Origin: Haladaptatus sp. R4
Lineage (GTDB): Archaea > Halobacteriota > Halobacteria > Halobacteriales > Haladaptataceae
NCBI RefSeq assembly: GCF_001625445.1
Contig: NZ_LWHG01000011.1
Span: 186,001-250,000 of the forward strand
Reading direction: 5' to 3'
Length of the DNA stretch: 64,000 nucleotides
In this document: piece by piece, positions 38,303 through 46,571 of the stretch
How positions within the stretch are numbered: the stretch's first letter is position 1
How the letters are laid out: the number at the start of each line of letters is the position of its first letter
Made by a program: the position numbers and the translations under genes
The notes under the pieces: model-generated
What the model saw: the letters and a program-made list of their open reading frames with translations, nothing else
The model's database searches: none
What the model was told of the DNA's origin: nothing

Positions 38303-39412
38303 ATGGATATGCGGTCACACTTCGCCCTCCTCGTGGTCCTCCTATCCCTCCTCATTGCGGGTACCACCGTTGTCGCGGGTGATATCAACTCACATTCGAC
38401 CAGCAGTCATGTGGTACAAGACCGTACCGCGAAGAACGCGACGCAAACCAACGGGACGACGATGCGGATCAAACCCCGCTCCGATGGTGACGCCAGGTGG
38501 AACGTTTCGATGCAGTTCGCACTTACCGACGAGAACGAAACGGCAGCGTTCGAACGAATGGGTGAGGATTTCGAGAACGGTAACCTCAACAGCGGAAGCG
38601 TCAGTCTTTCTGCGAAGACGTTTCGAGCGATCGCTAGACAGGAACAGGCTGCGACGGGGCGTCAGATGCAGATTCGGAACCCGCAACGGAACTACTTCGT
38701 CAGCAACGACACCGGAACGCTATCGCTCACCTTCATTTGGACGAATTTTACGCGGGTGAACGGTGATCGGCTCTATCTCCACGACGTATTTCTGTATAAC
38801 GACGGTGAATCGACGTGGCTTCGTTCGCTTTCCGAAAAGCAGACTCTCGTCATCGAGGACCCCGACGGGTATCGGATTCTCGACTCTAACATCGGACACA
38901 ACAACGGAACCATTTCCGTGTCTGGAAGCTCCGAAAGCGCTCGTCCCCTTCCGGAACTCCTCGACGTCACATACACCGAAAAAGACACGTCGGGTCCGAC
39001 GGAGAACTCTTTCCCTTACGAGTATGCCGCCGGATTCTTGGCCCTCGTCGGTCTCACCGGTGCCGGTGTCTACGCATTCCTCCAGCGCGATGACGACGAT
39101 GATGAACTCGTCGTCGATTCCGACCCCGTCGATGGACAACCCGTACCGCCGGAACCCGATCCGGACGACGACCCTGAACCGGACCTCGACTTGCTGTCCG
39201 ACGAGGAGCGCGTCGAACACCTGTTGAAACAGAACGGCGGTCGAATGAAACAGGCGACCATCGTCAAGGAGACGAACTGGTCGAACGCCAAAGTCTCCCA
39301 GTTGCTCTCGGCGATGAACGAGAGCGGGCGTGTGGACAAACTTCGAATCGGTCGGGAGAACCTCATCACGCTCCCCGGCGAGGACATCACCGATTTCGAT
39401 ACCGACGAGTAG
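38303..39412 (+). CDS. Membrane-anchored winged-helix protein with extracellular sensor domain
   Basis: 369 residues. Signal peptide/anchor at 4-25; an extracellular strand-rich domain (about 30-230) with many N-x-T sites, e.g. WNVSMQFALTDENETAAFERMG; one membrane helix (EYAAGFLALVGLTGAGVYAFL); an acidic Pro/Asp linker; and a C-terminal winged helix EERVEHLLKQNGGRMKQATI...WSNAKVSQLLSAMNESG. This is a one-component signalling design: sensor outside, DNA-binding domain inside. The domains look like haloarchaeal DUF7345 and DUF7343. The nearest target is the divergent surface gene at 38155. Confidence 0.8.
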   Translation: MDMRSHFALLVVLLSLLIAGTTVVAGDINSHSTSSHVVQDRTAKNATQTNGTTMRIKPRSDGDARWNVSMQFALTDENETAAFERMGEDFENGNLNSGSVSLSAKTFRAIARQEQAATGRQMQIRNPQRNYFVSNDTGTLSLTFIWTNFTRVNGDRLYLHDVFLYNDGESTWLRSLSEKQTLVIEDPDGYRILDSNIGHNNGTISVSGSSESARPLPELLDVTYTEKDTSGPTENSFPYEYAAGFLALVGLTGAGVYAFLQRDDDDDELVVDSDPVDGQPVPPEPDPDDDPEPDLDLLSDEERVEHLLKQNGGRMKQATIVKETNWSNAKVSQLLSAMNESGRVDKLRIGRENLITLPGEDITDFDTDE

Positions 39413-39516
39413 CCGCCCGATCTCCCCCGCCAATAGGTAACAAATCCGATTAGTACGGCGTGTGCATTGTCAGCCGTTTCGAAAACGTTTACCCGCTACC
39501 CGGAAAGGAATTGATT

Positions 39517-40307
39517 ATGAAGGTCCTTGTAACGGTGAAAGAAGTCGCCGAACTCGCGGATGACTTCGAGGTGGAAGGGACGAGGTAGACGACCGCTACC
39601 TCGAATATGACCTGAACGAGTGGGATGACTACGCCGTCGAGGAGGGTGTCCAGCTGAACGAGGCGGGCATCGCCGACGAAGTCGTAACCGTCACTATCGG
39701 CCCGGAACGCGCCGAAGAGACGATCCGGATGGCTCTCGCCAAAGGGGCGGACCGTTCGATCCGCGTCTGGGACGAAGCACTCGAAGACGCCGGACTGCTC
39801 GACGTGGAGACCAAAACCGAAATCCTCTCCGCCGTTGTCGCGGAAGAGGAACCCGACCTCGTGTTGACCGGCGTGCAAGCCGGTGACGACGCGTTCGGCG
39901 CGACCGGTGTCGCACTCGCCGACGAGATCGACTTCGAGTGGGGTGCGGTCGTCAACGGCCTCGACGTGGATGCCGACGATGGCGTCGCACATGTCCACCG
40001 CGAACTGGAGGGCGGCGTCGAGGAACTGACGGACATCGAAATCCCGGCCGTACTGACCATCCAGACGGGTATCAACGAACCGCGCTACGCGAGTCTGCGC
40101 GGAATCCGACAGGCACAGTCCAAGGAAATCGCACCGAAGACGCTCGGCGACCTCGGTCTGAACGCCGACGCGGTGGGGAGCGATTTGACACTGACCGACA
40201 TGTACGAACCCGAGAGCGAGAGCGACGCGGAGATTTTCGAGGGAAGCACCGATGAGACGGCGGCGAAACTTGCTGACGTGCTCCGCGAGAAGGGGGTCGT
40301 CCAATGA
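39517..40307 (+). pseudogene. etfB: Electron transfer flavoprotein beta subunit, frameshifted
   Basis: With its alpha partner it carries electrons from acyl-CoA and other dehydrogenases to the quinone pool. The ATG at 39517 gives MKVLVTVKEVAELADDFEVEG and then an early TAG. One G is missing from the GGG at about 39578-39580; with GGGG the frame continues as DEVDDRYLEYDLNEWDDYAV to a 263-residue protein. Later motifs are VTVTIGPERAEETIRMALAKGADR and VLTGVQAGDDAFGATGVALA (AMP/FAD binding). The break is only 21 codons in, so the gene would be null if the shift is real. It overlaps etfA by 4 bases. Confidence 0.92.
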
Positions 40308-41257
40308 GCGACGTGCTCGCCATCACGGAACACCGACGCGGTGACCTCCGCGACGAGAGTTTCGAAATCATCTCCGCAGGCCGTGAACTCGCCGACGACG
40401 CGGGTGGCGACCTGCACCTCGCCGTCATCAGCGGCGACGTGGATTCCTACGCGGACACGCTGAACCGCACCGGCGTCGATGCGATCCACACCGTCGAATA
40501 CGGCGAGGAGTTCAACCACGACGTGTACGTACAGGCCATCGAGGCGCTGGTCGGCGACCTCGAACCGACGTTCGTCCTCATGCCGAACAGCGTGAACGGA
40601 CTGGACTACGCGCCCGCCGTCGCCAACCGTCTCGACCTGCCGCTCGTCACCGACGTCATCGGCTTCGAGTACGGCGACACGCTCACGACGACGCGTGAGA
40701 TGTACGGTTCGAAAGTCGAGACGACGGTGGAAGTCGAGGGCGACCAGTTCGCCCTGACGACCCGTGGTGCCGAGTGGCCGGAAGCGGAAGGCGTCGGCGA
40801 CGCCGACGTCTCCGCGTTCGACTTCGAACCCGACGAGGACGCCATCCGCTCGACCGTCACCGGATTCGAGGAAGTCGGCGCTGGCGACGTGGACATCAGC
40901 GAGGCGGAGTTCCTCGTCAGTATCGGCCGCGGTATCGAGGAGGAGGACAACCTCCCGCTCATCGAGGACCTCGTGGAAGCCACCGGCGCGACGCTCTCCT
41001 CGTCACGTCCCATCGTGGACAACGGTTGGCTCCCGAAGAATCGGCAGGTCGGCCAGTCCGGTTCGCAGGTGACGCCGAAGGTCTACCTCGCGATCGGTAT
41101 CTCCGGTGCGGTCCAGCACGTCGCCGGGATGAAGGGTTCAGACACCATCATCGCGGTCAACACGGACCCGAACGCACCCATCTTCGACATCGCCGACTAC
41201 GGTATCGTCGGCGACCTGTTCGAAGTAGTGCCGGAACTGATCGAGCAGTTTAGCTAA
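40304..41257 (+). CDS. etfA: Electron transfer flavoprotein alpha subunit
   Basis: 317 residues, intact. The C-terminal FAD domain has SSRPIVDNGWLPKNRQVGQSG, TPKVYLAIGISGAVQHVAGM and IIAVNTDPNAPIFDIADYGIVGDLFEVVPEL, the classic ETF-alpha sequence. It is translated with etfB through an ATGA overlap. The last 13 codons and the T-rich region just downstream are duplicated 103 bases further on. Confidence 0.96.
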   Translation: MSDVLAITEHRRGDLRDESFEIISAGRELADDAGGDLHLAVISGDVDSYADTLNRTGVDAIHTVEYGEEFNHDVYVQAIEALVGDLEPTFVLMPNSVNGLDYAPAVANRLDLPLVTDVIGFEYGDTLTTTREMYGSKVETTVEVEGDQFALTTRGAEWPEAEGVGDADVSAFDFEPDEDAIRSTVTGFEEVGAGDVDISEAEFLVSIGRGIEEEDNLPLIEDLVEATGATLSSSRPIVDNGWLPKNRQVGQSGSQVTPKVYLAIGISGAVQHVAGMKGSDTIIAVNTDPNAPIFDIADYGIVGDLFEVVPELIEQFS

Positions 41258-41278
41258 GGATTTCGCGGTTTTTTGGTC
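41220..41278 (+). repeat. Direct repeat, copy 1 (3' end of etfA)
   Basis: The segment from TCGAAGTAGTGCCGG through the etfA stop codon to TTTCGCGGTTTTTTGGTC recurs at 41323-41382. The two copies differ by one inserted C and one A/T change. The T-run in the copy is the likely etfA termination signal. Confidence 0.9.
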
Positions 41279-41282
41279 CAGA

Positions 41283-41317
41283 TTTTTGCCGCTCGAACGG
41301 AGTGAGAGCGGGAAAAA
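41283..41317. repeat. Imperfect hairpin between the etfA end copies
   Basis: TTTTTGCCGCTC (41283-41294) pairs with GAGCGGGAAAAA (41306-41317) with one mismatch and an 11-base loop. It occupies nearly all of the spacer between the two direct repeats. Confidence 0.7.
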
Positions 41318-41322
41318 GGTGG

Positions 41323-41382
41323 TCGAAGTAGTGCCGGAACTGATCGAGCAGTTTCAGCTAAGGTTTTCGCGGTTTTTTGGTC
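41323..41382 (+). repeat. Direct repeat, copy 2 (non-coding copy of the etfA 3' end)
   Basis: Near-identical to 41220-41278. The added C in TTTCAGC shifts the frame before the stop, so this is a dead copy. It is followed by a small stem CTTCG-TGAG-CGAAG at about 41384-41397. Confidence 0.9.
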
Positions 41383-41466
41383 TCTTCGTGAGCGAAGCTC
41401 TGACGGTGCAGAATTTTGCCGTTCGTCGTTGACCGTTGACCGACGGGAATCGGTCGTTATTCTCCG

Positions 41467-42972
41467 CTACTGCGAATCGGTCAGTCGCCCCGAATCCGCG
41501 TCAGAATCCGGTCCTTCCGTCGAATCGGCTTCGAGGACGTCCTCCAGCCATCGGCCACGGAAGAAAAAGAACGCGCCAGCGACGGCCGCCGTCACGTTCG
41601 ATACTGCGATGGCGTACCACGCGCCGGTGGCGCCGACGCTGAAGACGAGGATGGCGACAACTGCGATGACAGCACGGACTCCCCACAACGACGTCACGGC
41701 GATTCCCATCGCCATCCGGGTGGACCCCGACCCGTAGAACGCTCCGTTCATCATGTGGTAGGCGGCCATGATGATCCACGTCGGCGCGACGATTCGGAGG
41801 AACGTCGCACCCTGATCGATTATCGCGTCGGAGCCTGCCCCCGTGATAAACAGGCCGACGATGGGTCGAGCGTACCAAAACGTCAGCACGCCAGCGACGA
41901 GGAAGGCCACCCCGAGGATTGCGACGGCGATGTACACCGTGCGTCGAGCGCGATCCCGCCGCCTGTTTCCGAGGTTTTGCCCGACCACGGTCTCGACGGA
42001 CATCCCCATCGCCACAGTCGGAAGCCAAACGAGGGAGATGAATCGGGTGCCGATACCGTACGCCGCGACGGCGTCGGTGCTGACGGTAGCGAGGAGCGCC
42101 GTCATGACGATGACCGCGATGGATTGGGTGCTCTGGTCGATAGCTCCGGGAACCCCGATTCGAAGTATCTTCCCGACGGTCTCGGATTTCAACCGGAGGT
42201 CGTCCAGCGCGAGATGCAGACCGACGCGGCCGCCGAACAACAACCAGAATCCGATGACGGCCGCGATTCCCCGCGAGAGAACGGTCGCTACCGCGGCGCC
42301 TGCGACTCCAAACCCGCCGAAGCCAGTGGTGGTAAACAGCGAACGCTGGAGTCCACCGAGACCGAACCATCCGAACAGCGGATTGCCAGTAAATCCGAGG
42401 ACGAAAAACGGGTCGAGTACGATGTTGAGGCCGACGCTGAGGACCATCAGATACATTGGCGTCTTCGTGTCTCCCCAGCCACGGAGTAGGGCCATGAACA
42501 CGTAAAAGCCGAAGGTGAACGGCATGCCGAGGACGACGATTCGCGTGTAGGTGACGGCCAATTCGTGGACCTTCGTTCCCGGCGTGGTCCCGATGGCGTG
42601 GAGCAATTCCGGGGCGAAGACGACGCCAAGCATCGAAACGGCAACCGAGAGCAATCCGACGAAGCCGACCGTTTGTCCGGCGACGTGCCCGAGTCGATCG
42701 TCGTTGCCTGCGCCCGTGTTCTGCGCGATGAGGATGGTTCCCGCGTTCGTCATCCCGCCGCCGACGCTTACGAGCAGGAATATCGGCGGCCACGAGAACG
42801 ACAGCGCCGCCACCGCATCGGCACCAAGCCGTCCGACCCAGAACGTGTCCGTCAGATTGTACGCCACTTGCAGCAACTGCGTGGCGGTGAGCGGGAGAGC
42901 CAACGCGAGAAGCGGCCACAGTATCGACCCGTGGGTGAACCGTGTGGACTTCCCGTTCGAAGCGTCGCTCAT
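41467..42972 (-). CDS. MATE family efflux transporter
   Basis: 501 residues from the ATG at 42972; the long open frame upstream of it overlaps another gene and is not real. Two halves of six helices each: LALPLTATQLLQVAYNLTDTFWVGRLGADAVAALSFSWP at the start of the first, and IGVPGAIDQSTQSIAVIVM plus the VGQNLGNRRRDRARR loop at the start of the second. These are MATE signatures. It exports organic cations or metabolites against H+ or Na+; substrate unknown. The acidic tail is usual for the organism. Confidence 0.92.
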   Translation of the reverse strand: MSDASNGKSTRFTHGSILWPLLALALPLTATQLLQVAYNLTDTFWVGRLGADAVAALSFSWPPIFLLVSVGGGMTNAGTILIAQNTGAGNDDRLGHVAGQTVGFVGLLSVAVSMLGVVFAPELLHAIGTTPGTKVHELAVTYTRIVVLGMPFTFGFYVFMALLRGWGDTKTPMYLMVLSVGLNIVLDPFFVLGFTGNPLFGWFGLGGLQRSLFTTTGFGGFGVAGAAVATVLSRGIAAVIGFWLLFGGRVGLHLALDDLRLKSETVGKILRIGVPGAIDQSTQSIAVIVMTALLATVSTDAVAAYGIGTRFISLVWLPTVAMGMSVETVVGQNLGNRRRDRARRTVYIAVAILGVAFLVAGVLTFWYARPIVGLFITGAGSDAIIDQGATFLRIVAPTWIIMAAYHMMNGAFYGSGSTRMAMGIAVTSLWGVRAVIAVVAILVFSVGATGAWYAIAVSNVTAAVAGAFFFFRGRWLEDVLEADSTEGPDSDADSGRLTDSQ

Positions 42973-43110
42973 GCTCGAATTTTGTATGGTGTACCCACCC
43001 GAATAATTCCTCGCGATAGCTGTTAACGTATGACATGAACGATACGACTTGTCAATTCGAATCGTCGTTCCGACCAGCGAACTTTTCACCTCACTCGCGG
43101 AGGAACGGGT

Positions 43111-43833
43111 ATGACCGACGAGCGAGAACGACCGTTGGCCCTTCCCACGTACGAGAAACTGGCCGACGAGTACGCCAAACGGGCACCGACGAAGCCGTTC
43201 AACGCCGACCTCGAACGCCCGACGACGCTGGGATTGCTCCCCGACATCGAGGGCTTCGACGTACTGGACGCTGGTTGTGGTCCGGGTATCACGGCGGAGC
43301 ATCTGCTCGAACGGGGAGCGAGCGTCACCGGAATCGACGTGAGTGCCAAAATGCTCGCTCACGCACGGGAGCGTGCCCCCGCGGGGCGATTTCTCCGAGC
43401 GGATTTCGGCGAACCCCTTCCCTTCGAGTCGAACCACTTCGACCTCGTGTACAGTTCGTTGGCGTTCGACTACGTCGGGGATTGGGAGTCGCTGTTTTCC
43501 GAACTGGGTCGCGTCCTCCGACCCCACGGAATTCTCGTGTTCTCGTGTGGGCATCCGGTCGCGGACACGCTGTACTTCGACCCGGACGATTACTTCGAGA
43601 CCGAGATGGTGAGCGACGAGTGGACGAGTTTCGGCGACCCGGTGGAGGTTTCCACGTACCGCAGACCGTTAGCGGCGATACTGAACCCCCTGCTGAACGC
43701 CCGCTTTCGTCTCGACGGTATCGCGGAGAGTCAACCGACGGAGAAATTCCGTGAGAAATCCCCCGAAACGTTCGAACGGGTGTCCCGCGAACCGACGTTT
43801 TTGTCGATCCGTGCCGTGATGACAGCCGACTGA
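43111..43833 (+). CDS. SAM-dependent methyltransferase
   Basis: 240 residues, class I methyltransferase. SAM-binding LDAGCGPGITAEHLLERG, acidic ligand in VTGIDVSAKMLA, then ADFGEPLPFESNHFDLVYSSLAFDYV and VLRPHGILVFSCGHP. The C-terminal 70 residues form a substrate lid of unknown specificity. It lies just before the prenyl synthase gene, same strand, 42 bases apart. Confidence 0.85.
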   Translation: MTDERERPLALPTYEKLADEYAKRAPTKPFNADLERPTTLGLLPDIEGFDVLDAGCGPGITAEHLLERGASVTGIDVSAKMLAHARERAPAGRFLRADFGEPLPFESNHFDLVYSSLAFDYVGDWESLFSELGRVLRPHGILVFSCGHPVADTLYFDPDDYFETEMVSDEWTSFGDPVEVSTYRRPLAAILNPLLNARFRLDGIAESQPTEKFREKSPETFERVSREPTFLSIRAVMTAD

Positions 43834-43875
43834 ACCCGTCACGTATTTGCGTCCCCCGTCCTGAAGCACAGATGA

Positions 43876-44717
43876 ATGGAGTACCTGATGGCCCGCAGGA
43901 CGCTCGTCGAAGACCGGTTGGAGGAGGTCGTAGAGCGGGTCGAACCACGTGAACTGTCGGAGCAATTGGCCCACACGGCACTCTCGGGGGGAAAACGGGT
44001 CCGGCCGACCGTCGCCATGCTCGTCTGTGAAGCGGCGGGTGGCGACGCCGAGGACGCCGTCGATTTCGGTGTCGGTATCGAACTCGTCCACGACGCGTCG
44101 CTCGTCGTGGAGACATCATCGACCGCTCGGACGTGCGCCGCGGCACCGAAAGCGCATGGGCGGAGTACGGCTACGGCCCGGCCATCATCGCCAGTGACGG
44201 GATGCTCGGCGAAGCGTTCGAGTTGTTCTCCTCCGATCCACGCGCCATGGAGGTCGTCGCCGAATCGATGATCGAACTCGGCATGGGCGAAGCCTCGGAA
44301 CTCGTCGCCACGCCGTCGAACCAGCCCGAATACATGGAACTCGCCCGCCGAAAGACCGGTGCGTTGTTCCGCGCCGCCGCCGCGCTCGGAGCCTTGGCGG
44401 CCGACACCGACCCCGAAACGGTCGATGCGTTCGGCGAATACGCGGAACGCGTCGGTATCGCCTTCCAGATCCGCGATGACGTGCTCGACGCGACGGCCGA
44501 CCCCGACGACCTCGGCAAGCCGACCGGACAGGACGAGGAAATCGGTCGCCCGTCCATCGTGCAGGTGACCGACCTCAGCGCCGACGAGGCGAACGAACTC
44601 GCCCACGAGCAGTCCGAAGCCGCATTGGCCGCCCTCGACAGGGTCGACGCGCCCGATTCTGCCGCGCTGGACTACCTCCGCGATTTCGCGCAGTTCGTCG
44701 TCACACGGGAACACTGA
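43876..44717 (+). pseudogene. Polyprenyl/geranylgeranyl diphosphate synthase family protein, frameshifted
   Basis: Trans-isoprenyl diphosphate synthase family. The start MEYLMARRTLVEDR is followed by SGGKRVRP (diphosphate-binding) and LVHDASLVV. There a C is missing: GTGGAGACATC at about 44108-44118 should read GTGGACGACATC, which gives the first Asp-rich motif DDIID. The second frame has the second Asp motif QIRDDVLD and ends at 44717; the restored protein is 280 residues. The frame break lies exactly in the first catalytic motif. Its role would be in lipid or quinone side chains. CGTATTTG at about 43849 may be the TATA box. Confidence 0.88.
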
Positions 44718-44831
44718 GACGGCTTTTCTCTCCGAGTCGAATGTACGCACCCGCTTTCAGGATGCGCGACGAGTGTGCCCGAGCCATTTCGGCGAGGACA
44801 CACGAGCATCGGGGAGGGATGGGGGCGTCAA

Positions 44832-44864
44832 GGAGCGTCGTGCCAGCGGTCGGCACGACGCTCC
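44832..44864. repeat. Perfect 13-bp hairpin in a gene-free gap
   Basis: GGAGCGTCGTGCC (44832-44844) and GGCACGACGCTCC (44852-44864) are exact inverse complements around a 7-base loop. The gap from 44718 to 44982 has no convincing coding frame. No T-tract follows on either strand, so it does not look like a simple terminator. It ends about 85 bases before the TATA-like CCATAAACG of the next gene. Confidence 0.8.
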
Positions 44865-44982
44865 GCATGCGGTCGCGGTCATTTTCCCTAGCAACTGTCG
44901 TCGTCTTCGTCGTTGTAGTTGTCCACTCCTGAACTCACAGACACCCATAAACGAATTGTTGGCACTGTTCGAACTGACGGAT

Positions 44983-45597
44983 ATGAAGTCAGTATCGATC
45001 GACGAAGCGGATGAATCGGGTGATTCCGAAATTTCACGTCACGAACTGACCGAACCGCTCGGAACGACCCACGTTGCAATCAACTACTATCGCCTTGCTC
45101 CTGAAGAAGGACTCCCCGGAGGTCTCCACACGCACATGGACCAAGAGGAGGTATTCGTCGTAATCGAAGGAAAAGCGGCCTTCGAGATGTACCCGTCAAT
45201 CGACGCTGAAAACGAGGAGGGCAAAACCGTGACCATCAATGCAGGTGAAGCGATCAGATTCGCGCCCGGCGAATTCCGGTCGGGAAAGAACGAATCCGAT
45301 GACGAACTCGTGATACTCGCGTTGGGCGCACCGCGCGACAGCAATGAGGTGCGTTTCCCCGTGGACTGTCCCGACTGCGGTCTCGGTGAGTTGGGATTCG
45401 AGATGACCGACGACGGACCGCTGTTCGTCTGTCCCGAATGTGATACCGAGCGTCTCCCTGACCCGTGTCCCGATTGCGGCGAAGACGGCTTACACGTCGA
45501 ACTCAGCGATGAAAACCGATCAATCGTCGTCTGTGGCGAATGTGGTGCCGAGTTCGACACGCCCCCGACGACACGCTTATCCGGCGGAACCGAATAG
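44983..45597 (+). CDS. Cupin protein with C-terminal double zinc ribbon
   Basis: 204 residues from the ATG at 44983. Residues about 30-120 are a cupin barrel with the metal motif GLHTHMDQEEVFVVIEG. Residues 128-195 hold two zinc-ribbon units: CPDCGLGELG...FVCPEC and CPDCGEDGLH...VVCGEC. A cupin fused to two zinc ribbons suggests a binding or regulatory role rather than a classic enzyme; this is inference. CCATAAACG at about 44946-44954 is a TATA candidate. The next gene starts 12 bases downstream. Confidence 0.8.
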   Translation: MKSVSIDEADESGDSEISRHELTEPLGTTHVAINYYRLAPEEGLPGGLHTHMDQEEVFVVIEGKAAFEMYPSIDAENEEGKTVTINAGEAIRFAPGEFRSGKNESDDELVILALGAPRDSNEVRFPVDCPDCGLGELGFEMTDDGPLFVCPECDTERLPDPCPDCGEDGLHVELSDENRSIVVCGECGAEFDTPPTTRLSGGTE

Positions 45598-45609
45598 TTC
45601 CCGACAAGC

Positions 45610-46065
45610 GTGGCTATCACGGACAAAATCTACGTCAAAAATCACCGCCAGATCTCCTCGCAGTTGGACACGAACATCCCGAAAGGGGCGTTCAAGGGCG
45701 CGACCCTCGATATTCTGTTCCAGGGCGAGGGCCTCCAGAAACTCGACGAGGCGACGCGGGACCGTGTGCTCGACTTCGCCGAGGACTTCCTGGACTGTGA
45801 CTGCCAGAGCAATCCGTACTGTGGCTGTCCGGAGCGGAAGTTCATGCAGTACCTGCTCGAACTGCGCGAGGGTGGCCTCGGACCGGACGCCATCGTTGAC
45901 GTGATGACCGACGATTATCTGGTGTACGCGTATCCGGGCGACGTGCTGTCCTTCTTGGACGATTCGGTCCGGACACTCGAAGCCATCGAGGAACTCGCCA
46001 ACGTGGAGGGCGACGGCTCGATGTCGGAGCGCTCGCGCCAGAAGAAACGGTCGCTGTCGGGCTAA
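45610..46065 (+). CDS. DUF5814-like conserved haloarchaeal protein
   Basis: 151 residues from a GTG start at 45610, only 12 bases after the cupin gene. The start VAITDKIYVKNHRQISSQLD and the cluster LDCDCQSNPYCGCPERKF (Cys63, 65, 71 and 73) are highly regular and probably bind a metal; the label DUF5814 is from memory of haloarchaeal relatives. The C-terminus is a Ser/Arg/Lys-rich tail, unusual in this acidic proteome, perhaps binding nucleic acid. Function unknown. Confidence 0.7.
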   Translation: MAITDKIYVKNHRQISSQLDTNIPKGAFKGATLDILFQGEGLQKLDEATRDRVLDFAEDFLDCDCQSNPYCGCPERKFMQYLLELREGGLGPDAIVDVMTDDYLVYAYPGDVLSFLDDSVRTLEAIEELANVEGDGSMSERSRQKKRSLSG

Positions 46066-46071
46066 TCCCGG

Positions 46072-46476
46072 TTATCCCAATCGAAACGGTTCGTCGTTCT
46101 CCATCTCGTCGTCCAACTCTTCGAGTTGAATGACCTCCTCTTCCTCGACGTCCACCATCGTCTGGAGATGGCGGACGTACTCCTTGTGTTCCTGAAGTTG
46201 CTCGCGGAGGTGTTCCGCCTCCAGTTCGAGGCGTTCGTGTTCCCGAACGAAGCTCTTCGGGACCTCGATTTTCGGCGGGAACGACTCCTCGTTGGTCGTC
46301 TCGCCGATCTGGTTTTCGGGAACGACTTTGACTTTTCCGTCATGGGCGACCAGCAGGTCCACGTAATCACGGAACACTGCCGACAGCGAGATGTCGCGCT
46401 TTTCGGCGATTTCCCGCAGGGTCTCGAACGCGTCCTCGTTGACCCTGAAGGAAATCGTCTTGTTTTTGTTGCCCAT
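46072..46476 (-). CDS. Ribbon-helix-helix DNA-binding protein with coiled coil
   Basis: 134 residues from the ATG at 46476. Residues 1-45 (NKTISFRVNEDAFETLREIAEKRDISLSAVFRDYVD) are a ribbon-helix-helix DNA-binding unit. Residues 80-115 (RLELEAEHLREQLQEHKEYV) form a coiled coil, followed by an acidic tail. Probably a dimeric or tetrameric transcription factor. GTTAAATA on the minus strand at 46503-46510 lies about 30 bases before the ATG. The TATA box supports this start over the longer upstream frame. Confidence 0.82.
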   Translation of the reverse strand: MGNKNKTISFRVNEDAFETLREIAEKRDISLSAVFRDYVDLLVAHDGKVKVVPENQIGETTNEESFPPKIEVPKSFVREHERLELEAEHLREQLQEHKEYVRHLQTMVDVEEEEVIQLEELDDEMENDEPFRLG

Positions 46477-46502
46477 CTCAGTGTAGATTAGTGTTGTAAG
46501 GG

Positions 46503-46510
46503 TATTTAAC
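46503..46510 (-). promoter_or_regulatory. TATA box of the RHH gene
   Basis: GTTAAATA on the minus strand, centred 30 bases before the ATG at 46476: a standard haloarchaeal leaderless promoter, and the best TATA match in this part of the window. Confidence 0.6.
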
Positions 46511-46571
46511 CTTTTGTCAGACATCCACACGGCCGTAACCATGAGATAAGCGCCGTTCCTCATGACCCGAT

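Noticed and set aside
42973-43554. 194-residue extension of the MATE protein
   Set aside because: It overlaps the methyltransferase gene on the other strand and has no membrane or MATE features.
44741-44932. 63-codon frame across the 44832 hairpin
   Set aside because: Composition is not haloarchaeal (low Asp/Glu, odd poly-Val end), and it is interrupted by a perfect inverted repeat; better seen as non-coding.
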